This document shows, one piece after another, positions 1-7,484 of a stretch of DNA of 34,831 nt. Source of the stretch: Pseudomonadota bacterium (GTDB taxonomy: Bacteria > Pseudomonadota > Alphaproteobacteria > Acetobacterales > Acetobacteraceae); NCBI GenBank assembly GCA_021801465.1, contig JAJYXY010000091.1, positions 1 to 34,831 of the forward strand, written 5' to 3'. Numbering within the stretch: position 1 is the stretch's first letter; each line of letters begins with the position of its first letter. The translations under genes and the position numbers were made by a program. The notes below the pieces were generated by a model that saw only the letters and a list, made by a program, of their open reading frames with translations, searched no databases and was not told the origin of the DNA.

Positions 1-71
1 AGGGCGCGGCCGCCGAGACCACGCGCGAGCGGGTGATGGCGGCCTATTTCGGCATGGCGGGCGGGCGGTGA
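1..71 (+). CDS. ABC transporter ATP-binding protein, C-terminal end only
   Basis: Only the last 22 codons are inside the window (frame from base 3), ending ...ERVMAAYFGMAGGR and TGA. Short tails of the form 'V.AAYFG' are usual at the end of branched-chain amino-acid type (LivG/LivF) ABC ATPases. The stop overlaps the GTG of the next gene (livH-like) by 4 bases, which fits a LivG/F-H-M transporter operon. No ATPase motif is visible here, so the call rests on the tail and the context. Confidence 0.55.
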   Translation, partial: GAAAETTRERVMAAYFGMAGGR

Positions 72-970
72 TCTTTCTCAATCAAATGCTGCAAGGGGTA
101 TTTCTCGGCGCCTATTACGCGCTGATTGCGTGTTCGCTCTCGTTTCTGTTCGGCGTCATGCGGATCATCAATCTCGCCCATGGCAGCCTCGCCGTGCTCG
201 CCGCGTTCTTGCTGTTCGTTCTCGCCGATCGCTTCGGCCTCTCACCCTGGCTCGGCCTGATCCTGGTTGTGCCGGTGATGGCGGCGCTGGGCTGGGTTTT
301 GCAGATTCTGGTGCTGGAGCGGAGCCTCAAGGGCGGGCTTTTGGTGCCGCTGCTCAGCACCTTCGGCCTCGCCATCATGATCGATAATCTTCTTTTTCAA
401 GGTTTCGGCGCCGACACCCGCTCGCTCGCCCCGGCGATCGGCGATCTCTCGTTCGCGAGCTGGGCGCTGAACGATGATCTCGCCATCGGCGCGCTCGACG
501 CCATCATTCTTCTCGCCGCGATCATCGTGCTCGGCGGATTGCAGCTTTTTCTCGCGCGCACGCGGCTTGGCCGGACGATCCGCGCCACCGCCGAAGAGCC
601 CGAAATCGTCGGCCTGATCGGCATCGACGCGCGCGCCGTCTATGCACTGGCGACCGCGATCGCCTTGGCGCTCGCGGCGATCGCCGGGGCATTTCTCGCC
701 TTCCGTGCGACATTCAACCCCTATAGCGGTGGCATGCAGCTTCTGTTCGCCTTCGAGGCGGTGGTGATCGGGGGGTTTGGCTCGCTTTGGGGGACGCTGA
801 TCGGCGGCATCGCGCTCGGTGTTGCGCAAAATCTCGGTGCCTTCATCAACCCGCAAGGGTTTCTCATCGCCGGGCATGGGTTTTTTCTCGTAATCCTGAT
901 CGCCCGCCTCTATCTCGGCCCGCTGGCCGAGCGTGTGCGCTTTCGCCGGCAGCGGGCACCGGCGGCATGA
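68..970 (+). CDS. branched-chain amino acid-type ABC transporter permease (LivH family)
   Basis: A 300-residue, strongly hydrophobic inner-membrane protein with about eight membrane segments. The N-terminal stretch with GAYYALIACSLSFLFGVMR and INLAHGS, the cytoplasmic loop with RTRLGRTIRATAEEPE, and the late GGFGSLWGTLIGGIALG segment are typical of LivH permeases. It starts with GTG at 68, overlapping the upstream ATPase stop (GTGA), and its own TGA overlaps the ATG of the LivM gene. LivH pairs with LivM to form the channel of a periplasmic-binding-protein importer. These importers carry branched-chain amino acids, urea, amides or aromatic acids; the adjoining pobA suggests an aromatic acid here (inference). 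No substrate-binding protein is in view. Confidence 0.9.
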   Translation: MIFLNQMLQGVFLGAYYALIACSLSFLFGVMRIINLAHGSLAVLAAFLLFVLADRFGLSPWLGLILVVPVMAALGWVLQILVLERSLKGGLLVPLLSTFGLAIMIDNLLFQGFGADTRSLAPAIGDLSFASWALNDDLAIGALDAIILLAAIIVLGGLQLFLARTRLGRTIRATAEEPEIVGLIGIDARAVYALATAIALALAAIAGAFLAFRATFNPYSGGMQLLFAFEAVVIGGFGSLWGTLIGGIALGVAQNLGAFINPQGFLIAGHGFFLVILIARLYLGPLAERVRFRRQRAPAA

Positions 971-2019
971 GTTTCACGCCTATGAGCGTCGCACACGGCC
1001 CCCGGGTGGAGCGTTGGACGAAGCGCGCGGCGCTGTTCGTCGCGTCCTCGTTCGTCGCGCTCGCGGTGCTCGCGTGCGGGCCATGGTTGTTTTCGCCCGG
1101 CGCCATCGATCGGCTCAGCGAATTTTTCGTCTATGTCATCCTCGCCGTGACGTGGAACCTGCTCGCCGGCTATGGCGGTCTGGTTTCGGTCGGGCAGCAG
1201 GCGTTTTTTGGCCTTGGCGCCTATGCCGCGATCCGGCTTTCGGCTGGCGGCGTCAGCGTCTATCCGGCGCTGCTGCTCGGCGCCCTCGTCGTCGGCGCGC
1301 TCGCGCTCCCGATCGGCGAGGTGATGCTGCGCCTGAGCGGGGGTGAATTCGCGATCGGCATGTGGGTGGTCGCGGAACTTGCGCATCTCCTCGTCAATCT
1401 CGACCCACTGGTGCAGGGGGAAACCGGCACCTCGCTGATCGCGCTCGATGCCTTGAACGCTGCGGCACGGCGCGCCGATACGTATTGGGCGGCGCTGGCC
1501 GGCATGGTGTTGCTGCTCATCCTCACCTTTGCGCTTCTCCGCGGGCGCCTCGGCACCGCGCTGCAAGCGATCCGCGACGATGAGCTCGCCGCCGCCTCGA
1601 TCGGGGTGCGGGTCTTGGCGACCAAGCGGGTGGTGTTCGTGCTCGCCGCCGCCGGCGCCGCCCTCGCCGGCGCGCTCTGGCTCGCGAGCGCCATCACCTT
1701 CCAGCCGCATGCCTATTTCAGCGTGCAATGGTCCGCCTACATGATTTTCATGACCCTGGTCGGCGGGCTCGGCACGTTCGAGGGGCCCATCGTTGGCGCG
1801 CTCCTGTTTTTTCTCGTCGAGACCGAATTCGGCGCAAGCGGCGTCTGGTATCTCGTCGGGCTCGGGGCGGCGGCGCTCGGTTTCGCGCTATTTGCGCCGC
1901 GCGGCCTTTGGGGTGGGTTCTCGCGGCGCTTCACCCCGCGGCTTTTGCCTCTCGGCTATCACGTCATCATGCCGCAATCAGACGTCCGCGACGGCGCGGG
2001 CGGGAGGGAAGAAAGATGA
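967..2019 (+). CDS. branched-chain amino acid-type ABC transporter permease (LivM family)
   Basis: A 350-residue membrane protein. It carries the LivM signatures TWNLLAGYGGLVSVGQQAFFG (split here as TWNLLAGYGG and SVGQQAFFGLGAYA) near residues 60-85, RGRLGTALQAIRDDELAAAS in the cytoplasmic loop, and GGLGTFEGPIVGALLFF near the end. The ATG at 967 overlaps the livH stop; an in-frame ATG at 982 is a possible alternative. The stop overlaps the ATG of pobA (ATGA), so the transporter and the hydroxylase are very likely one transcript. It forms the import pore together with the LivH-like subunit. Confidence 0.9.
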   Translation: MSFTPMSVAHGPRVERWTKRAALFVASSFVALAVLACGPWLFSPGAIDRLSEFFVYVILAVTWNLLAGYGGLVSVGQQAFFGLGAYAAIRLSAGGVSVYPALLLGALVVGALALPIGEVMLRLSGGEFAIGMWVVAELAHLLVNLDPLVQGETGTSLIALDALNAAARRADTYWAALAGMVLLLILTFALLRGRLGTALQAIRDDELAAASIGVRVLATKRVVFVLAAAGAALAGALWLASAITFQPHAYFSVQWSAYMIFMTLVGGLGTFEGPIVGALLFFLVETEFGASGVWYLVGLGAAALGFALFAPRGLWGGFSRRFTPRLLPLGYHVIMPQSDVRDGAGGREER

Positions 2020-3197
2020 AAACCGAGATCGCCATCATCGGCGCCGGCCCCGCCGGCTTGTTCCTTGGTCATCTCTTGCGCCGCGCCGGCATCGATGCGG
2101 TGATCCTCGAGAGCCGCACCCGCGAAGAGGTGGAGGGCACGATCCGCGCCGGCGTCCTCGAACATTGGGTGGTAGCGCTGATGCGCGAGCTCGGCCTTGC
2201 CGCGCGGCTCGAAAAGACTGCCGATTTTCACGACGGCATCACCCTGCAATGGAACGGCGAGCGGCTGCATCTCGACATGCGCGACTTGACCGGGGGCAAA
2301 TTCGTCACCGTCTATCCCCAGCATGAGGTGCTGCGCGATCTCATTGCCGGGCTGCTCGACGCGGGCGGGGAAATCCTGTTCGGGGTGGGCGAGACGGCGC
2401 TTCATGGGGTTGCCAGCAGCGACCCTTGGGTCAGTTTTCGCCCCGGCAAAACCGGCCCCGCGACGCGGCTCGACTGCCGCTATATCGTCGGCGCCGATGG
2501 CTATCACGGGCCAAGCCGCCAAGCGATTCCGGCCGAGCGGCGGGCGGAGTTCCACAAGCTCTATCCTTTCGGCTGGCTCGGGATCCTCGCCCAGACCGGG
2601 CGTTCCTGGCCGGAGCTGATCTATGCGAACCAGGCCGAGGGCTTTGCCCTCCTCAGCACCCGCTCGCCCGAGGTGCAGCGTCTCTATATCCAATGCAACC
2701 CCGACGACGATATCGCGCTCTGGCCGGATGAGCGGATCTGGGAAGAATTGCGCAGCCGGCTCGCCGTACCCGGCTGGACGCTGGCCGAGGGGCCGATTTT
2801 CCAAAAAGGGATCATCCCGCTGCGCAGCTTTGTCTGTGAGACGATGCAGTATGGCCGCCTGTTCCTCGCCGGCGACGCCGCTCATATCGTGCCGCCGACC
2901 GGGGCCAAGGGGCTCAACCTCGCGGTCGCCGACGTCGTCGTGCTGGCCGAGGCGCTGATCGCCCGCTACCAGCGCAACGATGAGGAAAAACTCGCGCGAT
3001 ACAGCGAGACGGCGCTCCGGCGCGTGTGGAAAGGCGAGCGGTTTTCCTGGTACATGACGACGATGCTGCACCGTAATCCGGCGGAGACGGACTTCGAGCG
3101 CCGCATCCATTTCGCCGATCTCGATTTCGTCCGCACCTCGCGCGCTGCCGCCACTGCCTTGGCAGAAAATTACGTGGGCTTGCCGTTCGATCGCTGA
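2016..3197 (+). CDS. pobA: 4-hydroxybenzoate 3-monooxygenase
   Basis: FAD-dependent aromatic hydroxylase converting 4-hydroxybenzoate, NADPH and O2 to protocatechuate, the entry step to the beta-ketoadipate pathway. At 393 residues it has the usual PobA length. Visible motifs are the FAD-binding GAGPAG at residues 9-14, the RAGVLE segment, the GADGYHGPSR (DG) motif and the second FAD motif GRLFLAGDAAHIVPPTGAKG. It starts with ATG inside the livM stop, after a purine-rich GGGAGGGAAGAAAG ribosome-binding stretch. Coupling to livHM suggests co-transport and oxidation of an aromatic acid. No pobR or pca gene is in the window. Confidence 0.93.
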   Translation: MKTEIAIIGAGPAGLFLGHLLRRAGIDAVILESRTREEVEGTIRAGVLEHWVVALMRELGLAARLEKTADFHDGITLQWNGERLHLDMRDLTGGKFVTVYPQHEVLRDLIAGLLDAGGEILFGVGETALHGVASSDPWVSFRPGKTGPATRLDCRYIVGADGYHGPSRQAIPAERRAEFHKLYPFGWLGILAQTGRSWPELIYANQAEGFALLSTRSPEVQRLYIQCNPDDDIALWPDERIWEELRSRLAVPGWTLAEGPIFQKGIIPLRSFVCETMQYGRLFLAGDAAHIVPPTGAKGLNLAVADVVVLAEALIARYQRNDEEKLARYSETALRRVWKGERFSWYMTTMLHRNPAETDFERRIHFADLDFVRTSRAAATALAENYVGLPFDR

Positions 3198-3266
3198 CCG
3201 CTTGCCTCCCCTGTTCTCGCTTGCAAGGCGTGGCGAAAAAACCTTTAATCCGTCGATCATGCCCTG

Positions 3267-4277
3267 ATGGCACGTTTGCCAAAACTTGCCCAAAGCCACG
3301 TGCCTTGGGGATGGGAGGAAACAATTTTCGCCGCGATGCCGCCCGAGCCGTATCCAGCTTTTTCTCTCTCGCGCGATGCCAGGGTGGTCGCCTGCGCGCG
3401 CCGCGAGCCCGTGCTCGGCTGGCAACCGGCGTCGGCCGAAGACAGCCGCGAACGCTGGGCGGCACCGCGCGAGCGCAAGCCGCGCTTTGGCCGCACCGGC
3501 GGGGTTTCGCTCGCGCTCCATCTTCTCGCGCTCGCCGCGACTTTGCTCTGGGCATCGCGTTTCACCGCGCCGACACCGATCGATGAGAGTGGCGCCGTCG
3601 CCATGATGTTCGCGCCAACCGAACATCAGGCCCTGCCGCCCGCGCAGCCAATCGACCCTCAGGCGGCGCCGGTGCCGCTCGCCGCCGCTACGCCGCCTTC
3701 GGCTCTGCCGCCAACGCCCGAGACCGCCGCGGTGGCGCCGCCGCCCCCGAGCATGGCCATGTCCGCGGCGGCCGAGCCGCTGCCCGCACCAGCGCCGAGC
3801 GCCGAGCCCGTGCAAGCGATGGCCCCGCCGCCCGCCGCACCACCGAAACCCGCCGATCATCCCCGCCCGCCGCACCCGGCCGCAACCCAACTGGCGAAAG
3901 CAAGCGCAAGCCGCCCCGCCGCCAACGCGCCGGCCGCGCCGCCGACCTCCGCGACCGCGTCCCCCGCGGCGCCGCAACGGGCGATGGCGGCGCTGGTGCC
4001 GCCGCATCCTCTGAGCGCCGCCGACGGCAATCACGCGCCGCTCTATCCGATTTCCGCCGCACGTCGGCGCGAGCAGGGCCGGGTCGTGCTCGATGTCGAT
4101 GTCACCGCCGATGGCCGCGCCGATGCCATACGCATCGCCACGAGCAGCGGCTCCCCGGCACTCGACCGCGCCGCGATCGAGGCGGTGCGGCTCTGGCGAT
4201 TCAATCCGGCGACCCGTGGCGGAACCCCGGTGCCCGCAACCGCCGAGGTGCCGATCAATTTCACCCTCTCGAACTAA
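3267..4277 (+). CDS. energy transducer TonB-like protein
   Basis: A 336-residue protein with three parts: a cytoplasmic N-terminus followed by one membrane segment (GGVSLALHLLALAATLLWA, about residues 73-91); a long periplasmic Pro/Ala-rich linker; and a C-terminal TonB domain with [20 protein letters not shown], 'ALDRAAIEAVRLWRFNPA' and PINFTLSN. TonB couples the ExbB/ExbD proton-driven motor to outer-membrane receptors. No exbBD or receptor gene is in view. The start is uncertain: ATG 3267 has no obvious ribosome-binding site, and ATG 3336 has GGGAGGA only at a rather long distance. The last 85 residues make the family call safe; the exact partner system is unknown. Confidence 0.85.
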   Translation: MARLPKLAQSHVPWGWEETIFAAMPPEPYPAFSLSRDARVVACARREPVLGWQPASAEDSRERWAAPRERKPRFGRTGGVSLALHLLALAATLLWASRFTAPTPIDESGAVAMMFAPTEHQALPPAQPIDPQAAPVPLAAATPPSALPPTPETAAVAPPPPSMAMSAAAEPLPAPAPSAEPVQAMAPPPAAPPKPADHPRPPHPAATQLAKASASRPAANAPAAPPTSATASPAAPQRAMAALVPPHPLSAADGNHAPLYPISAARRREQGRVVLDVDVTADGRADAIRIATSSGSPALDRAAIEAVRLWRFNPATRGGTPVPATAEVPINFTLSN

Positions 4278-4313
4278 CCCTTTCTGCGCCGGCGCGTGGA
4301 TCGGGCGCGGGTA

Positions 4314-5525
4314 TCAGGCCGGTTTGCGTCGGCGTGGCGGGCGCGAGACCGTGTGCAGCCACGCGCGCAGGGGCTGCCAGAGCACGCGCTCGGCGCTAGT
4401 GCCGGCGATCATGCCGATATGGCCGGCCTCTGGCTCGATCAGGGTCGCATTCGGGATCAAGGCGGCGAGCGGACGGGCGCTGGCTGGCGGCACCAGGCGG
4501 TCGCGCGTCGGCGCCGCGATCAGCGTCGGAAGCGCGAGCGCATTTGGCTCGACCGGCAGCCCCGCCACCAGCCATTGGCCGCGCGCCGGCGTATTCTCGC
4601 CATACCAGCCGCTAACGGCCTCGCGCGCGACCGGCTCGGCGAGCGGCACGCCATCATTCAGCCAGTCCTCGAGGGCGACGAAGCGCGCGGCACGCGCAGA
4701 GCACGGGTCGAGCTGCGCGAACGCACGATATTTTGCGCCGACGCCAAACGGATCGACCAGGGCGAACATCGTCTGCAGCCAGTCGATCGGCAATGCATGC
4801 CCGAGCGCAAGCGCCGGCTCCATCAGCGGCAGCAGCCGCGCGAGCGCCTGCGCGCGCGCCCGATCGTCGGCATGGAAATCCCACGGGGTCGCGAGCAAGG
4901 CGAGGGCACGAAAACGCGCCGGCTGGCGCAGCGCGGCCGCGAGCGCGAGCAGCCCGCCCATGCAATAGCCAACCAGGATCGGCGCCTCATCAAGCGCGCC
5001 GAGCGCCCGCTCGAGCCGGCCGACGATATAATCGGTCAGGGTAAAGCGCCGCTCGCGGGTGCCGGGCCAGCCCCAATCGAGGAGAAGTGGGCGAACCCCC
5101 TCGCCGGCGAGAAAGCGCAGCAACGAGGCGCCATGGTCGAGATCGAGAATGGTGCCGCGATTGACCAGGCTCGGAATGAACAGAACCGGCGGCCCGGCGC
5201 CGCCATAATCGAGGAGACGGGTTTCGCCCTCGCGCCAGATCGCCGGCGGCTCGAGGAGGGTGCGGCGCCAGGGGTGGCGGCGGTAGGCGGCGATGCCGGC
5301 GATCAGCGCCTGATCTTCGGCGAGAGTCGCGGCGAGGACGGCGCGGGCGAGACCGTCAGGATCGCCGCTTGCCGCGACGAGGTGGGCGAGAGCGGGGCTT
5401 TGCCTCGGGCGCGGGTGCGAGCTCGGCCAGACGCTGCTCCAAGGCGGCAAGCCGGCAATGGAGGCGCTCGATTTCAGCATCGCGAGGGTCAGATGGAGAA
5501 GCAGCGGGCGCGGGCCACGGCGCAT
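4314..5525 (-). CDS. PhaC-like polyhydroxyalkanoate synthase, alpha/beta hydrolase fold
   Basis: About 403 residues if started at ATG 5525, close to class III PhaC catalytic subunits (about 355) and much shorter than class I (about 600). The lipase-like box is GYCMGG with Cys at about residue 188. A synthase-type Cys replaces Ser, and the Asp (APTRDRLVPP, about 342) and His (EAGHIGM, about 369) complete a C-D-H triad. DWGWPG and ATPWDFHA also match the family. It would polymerise hydroxyacyl-CoA into granule polymer. ATG 5525 opens MRRGPRPLLLHL, which I recall as the N-terminus of related proteins; ATG 5480 is the alternative. The first ~170 nt overlap the upstream partner gene. A granule hydrolase or depolymerase role cannot be excluded. 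Confidence 0.8.
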   Translation of the reverse strand: MRRGPRPLLLHLTLAMLKSSASIAGLPPWSSVWPSSHPRPRQSPALAHLVAASGDPDGLARAVLAATLAEDQALIAGIAAYRRHPWRRTLLEPPAIWREGETRLLDYGGAGPPVLFIPSLVNRGTILDLDHGASLLRFLAGEGVRPLLLDWGWPGTRERRFTLTDYIVGRLERALGALDEAPILVGYCMGGLLALAAALRQPARFRALALLATPWDFHADDRARAQALARLLPLMEPALALGHALPIDWLQTMFALVDPFGVGAKYRAFAQLDPCSARAARFVALEDWLNDGVPLAEPVAREAVSGWYGENTPARGQWLVAGLPVEPNALALPTLIAAPTRDRLVPPASARPLAALIPNATLIEPEAGHIGMIAGTSAERVLWQPLRAWLHTVSRPPRRRKPA

Positions 5526-5817
5526 GAGCGGCGCTGGCGCCTCGGTCCCGCTCACGGCCCGCCGCCGCCTGCGGCCATCCCGGATAGGACGCCTCGCGCG
5601 GCATCGCCTGGATGACACTGGCCAGCGCGCCGGCCCAGAGCGCGAGCAGCGTCTGAGCGGTTTCCTGCGCCTCGCGATCGATGATCATGGCGGCGAGTTC
5701 GCTTTGCCAAAGCGTGATCCAATCCCGCGCCAGCGCCGCGAGATCCGGCGCGCTCGCGCCGTCTCCCGACGCCGCCTGGCGCGCGTCGGGCGGGTCTGAC
5801 GCGCCGGCACTGTTCAT
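5356..5817 (-). CDS. PhaE/phasin-like small partner of the PhaC-like protein
   Basis: A 153-residue protein with no catalytic motif. Residues ~25-70 form an amphipathic helix region (DWITLWQSELAAMIIDREAQ). A Pro/Ala-rich linker follows, then a short coiled coil (EIERLHCRLAALEQRLAEL, about 114-132) and a very basic tail (RPPRRGKRRS). Class III and IV PHA synthases need a non-catalytic PhaE or PhaR-type subunit of similar layout, and this gene lies directly upstream of the PhaC-like gene on the same strand. The subunit role is inferred from layout and position, not from a recognised domain. The last ~170 nt are also read as the 5' end of the PhaC-like gene. Confidence 0.6.
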   Translation of the reverse strand: MNSAGASDPPDARQAASGDGASAPDLAALARDWITLWQSELAAMIIDREAQETAQTLLALWAGALASVIQAMPREASYPGWPQAAAGRERDRGASAAHAPWPAPAASPSDPRDAEIERLHCRLAALEQRLAELAPAPEAKPRSRPPRRGKRRS

Positions 5818-5928
5818 CCCTCATCCATGCTCCGTCTTCGCCCTTGCCGCTTCAGAGAGAATATTTGCCTCCTCCCACGCGGGCGGGCAGAGTGCGGGTA
5901 TCACGCGCCGCAACATAGGGAATGATCG

Positions 5929-6573
5929 ATGTCTGAGCCAGAGCCGCCGCGCCATGAGAAGACGCCCCCCCTCGTGATCAAGAAATATGCCAATCGACGC
6001 CTCTATAATACCGAAAGTTCGAGCTATATCACGCTCGATATCCTCGCCGACATGGTCCGCGCGGGGCGGGATTTCGTCGTCTATGACGCCAAAACTGGGG
6101 ATGACATTACCCGCAGCGTGCTCACCCAGATCATCGTTGATGAGGAAAACAAGGGCCGCGCGCTGCTCCCCACCGGGTTTTTGCGTCAGCTGATCGGGCT
6201 TTATGGCGAAGGGTTCCAGGGCTTACTGCCTGGCTATCTCGAACAGGCGATGACGAGCTTCGCCGAACAGCAGCAGCAGATACGCCGGGCGATGCAGCAG
6301 ACGGTGGGCACGCTGTTTCCCGGGGTCGAGGAGATGAGCCGGCGCAATCTCGCGATGATGGAACAGGCGATGAGCCTTTTCTCGCCATTCCAGCGCGCGC
6401 GCGAGGCGGCGGCGCCGGCGGCGGAGGAAATCGCCGATCGCGAGCATGAAATCGCGGTGCTGCGCGCCGAGGTTGCCGCATTACGGGCGGAACTCGGGAG
6501 GGACGCGACTTCCGCGAAGGCCAAACCGGGCGAGACGGCGAAACCAGCGACGCCATCGGCCGCCGATGATTGA
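5929..6573 (+). CDS. phaR: polyhydroxyalkanoate synthesis repressor PhaR
   Basis: A 214-residue DNA-binding repressor. The PHB accumulation regulator domain is plain at residues 15-75: KKYANRRLYNTESSSYITLD, VYDAKTGDDITRSVLTQIIV, then a second segment with LLPTGFLRQLIGLYGEGFQG. The C-terminal half is helical, with a coiled coil (REHEIAVLRAEVAALRAEL) near residue 180. PhaR represses phasin and synthase genes and senses PHA granules by binding them. It is divergent from the PhaE-like and PhaC-like genes, sharing a 111-bp intergenic region where an operator would be expected. The start is ATG 5929 with AGGGA upstream. Confidence 0.95.
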   Translation: MSEPEPPRHEKTPPLVIKKYANRRLYNTESSSYITLDILADMVRAGRDFVVYDAKTGDDITRSVLTQIIVDEENKGRALLPTGFLRQLIGLYGEGFQGLLPGYLEQAMTSFAEQQQQIRRAMQQTVGTLFPGVEEMSRRNLAMMEQAMSLFSPFQRAREAAAPAAEEIADREHEIAVLRAEVAALRAELGRDATSAKAKPGETAKPATPSAADD

Positions 6574-6574
6574 C

Positions 6575-6656
6575 AAGAGCGTTTGACAGAGAAATTAATG
6601 TCTTGACTGAAACGAACGTCAAACTTTCGTTTTTCCTTTGACGCTCTTTCGGAAAA
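6575..6656. promoter_or_regulatory. repeat-rich control region between phaR and the XRE gene
   Basis: This A+T-rich stretch holds repeated TTGAC/GTCAA words: TTTGAC at 6582 and 6637, CTTGAC at 6602, and the inverse GTCAAA at 6618. An outer inverted repeat pairs AAGAGCGT (6575-6582) with ACGCTCTT (6641-6648). An inner one pairs AAACGAA (6610-6616) with TTCGTTT (6626-6632) and is followed by TTTCC. It could be a weak phaR terminator, an operator for the downstream XRE regulator, or overlapping promoters with TTGACA at 6583. I cannot choose among these from sequence alone. Confidence 0.35.
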
Positions 6657-6758
6657 GTGCCACATTCGCGCCACCGGAGACGGTCGCAGGGGATGACCCT
6701 GCGGCCGGCGGCCAGAGAAAGCCGCTATCGCTTATTTTCGATCATCCTGGAGGCCGCC

Positions 6759-7280
6759 ATGTCCAATCACGAACCGCTTTTTCCAAAATATGATGCCGCA
6801 GACCAGGAAAGTGAGGCGGAGCTCGGGCAAGAGGCGCTGCATCACGCGCGTTTTGGCGACGTCGAAACCCGGGAGGCGCGCGGCTCCGCTCGCGCCAGCC
6901 TCGCCGATCGTCATGTCGGCGCGCGCATTCGTGAACGCCGCGTGATGCTCGGCCTCTCGCAGCAGCAACTCGCGCAAATGATCGGCGTCACCTATCAGCA
7001 GGCGCATAAATACGAACGCGGCTTCAACCGCATCTCCGCCGGCCGGCTCTATGACATCGCCTTGGTGCTCGGGGTTCCGGTGTCCTGGTTCTTCGAGGGC
7101 CTGTCGGCTGATGACGAGACCCAAGCGGTCACGCCGCGCCAGCGCATGTGCTTGGAACTCGCCCGCAATTTCGCCGCGATCGACAATATCAAGCACCAGG
7201 AAGCGCTGAGCAACATGGCCCGCGCGCTCGCCGCGCAATCGGCGGCAGTGCAAAGCCGCGAGGCCCAAAGCCACCGCTGA
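6759..7280 (+). CDS. XRE-family helix-turn-helix transcriptional regulator
   Basis: A 173-residue protein starting at ATG 6759 with a good GGAGG site at about 6748. The Cro/C1-type HTH covers residues ~55-110: VGARIRERRVMLGLSQQQLA, then MIGVTYQQAHKYERGFNRIS and the LALVLGVPVSWFFEGL-type helix end. The C-terminal part (LELARNFAAIDNIKHQEALS) is helical, probably for dimerisation. The family is widespread in alphaproteobacteria, with members controlling surface, quorum or stress genes; the target here is unknown. The repeat-rich leader suggests autoregulation. It is about 200 bp upstream of the RLP operon and may be independent of it. Confidence 0.88.
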   Translation: MSNHEPLFPKYDAADQESEAELGQEALHHARFGDVETREARGSARASLADRHVGARIRERRVMLGLSQQQLAQMIGVTYQQAHKYERGFNRISAGRLYDIALVLGVPVSWFFEGLSADDETQAVTPRQRMCLELARNFAAIDNIKHQEALSNMARALAAQSAAVQSREAQSHR

Positions 7281-7484
7281 TCGCCATCAGCGAGCCCGCC
7301 GACCGGCACATCAGCCCAGGGACATCAGCGCCAAAATCAATACCCGCAGGGTTGGCCGGCGGCTGCGCGCCGGCTGCAGGTCGCGGGGCGCACCGATCGC
7401 CGCCCGCTTCATCGCCGCCGCTCATGCCCGGCTTGCGCTCGGGAAAATGTTGCGCAAGAAGGCGCGGGCGCAGACGGAGCGGAA

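Noticed and set aside
1959-4034. A 691-codon minus-strand open frame
   Set aside because: Antisense of pobA and the TonB-like gene, with Gly/Arg-rich low-complexity translation and no motif.
7281-7484. Riboswitch for the RLP operon
   Set aside because: A SAM-type switch would be logical before methylthioadenosine genes, but the 204-bp leader shows only a short GCCGGC stem and no SAM-II or SAH-like conserved core.
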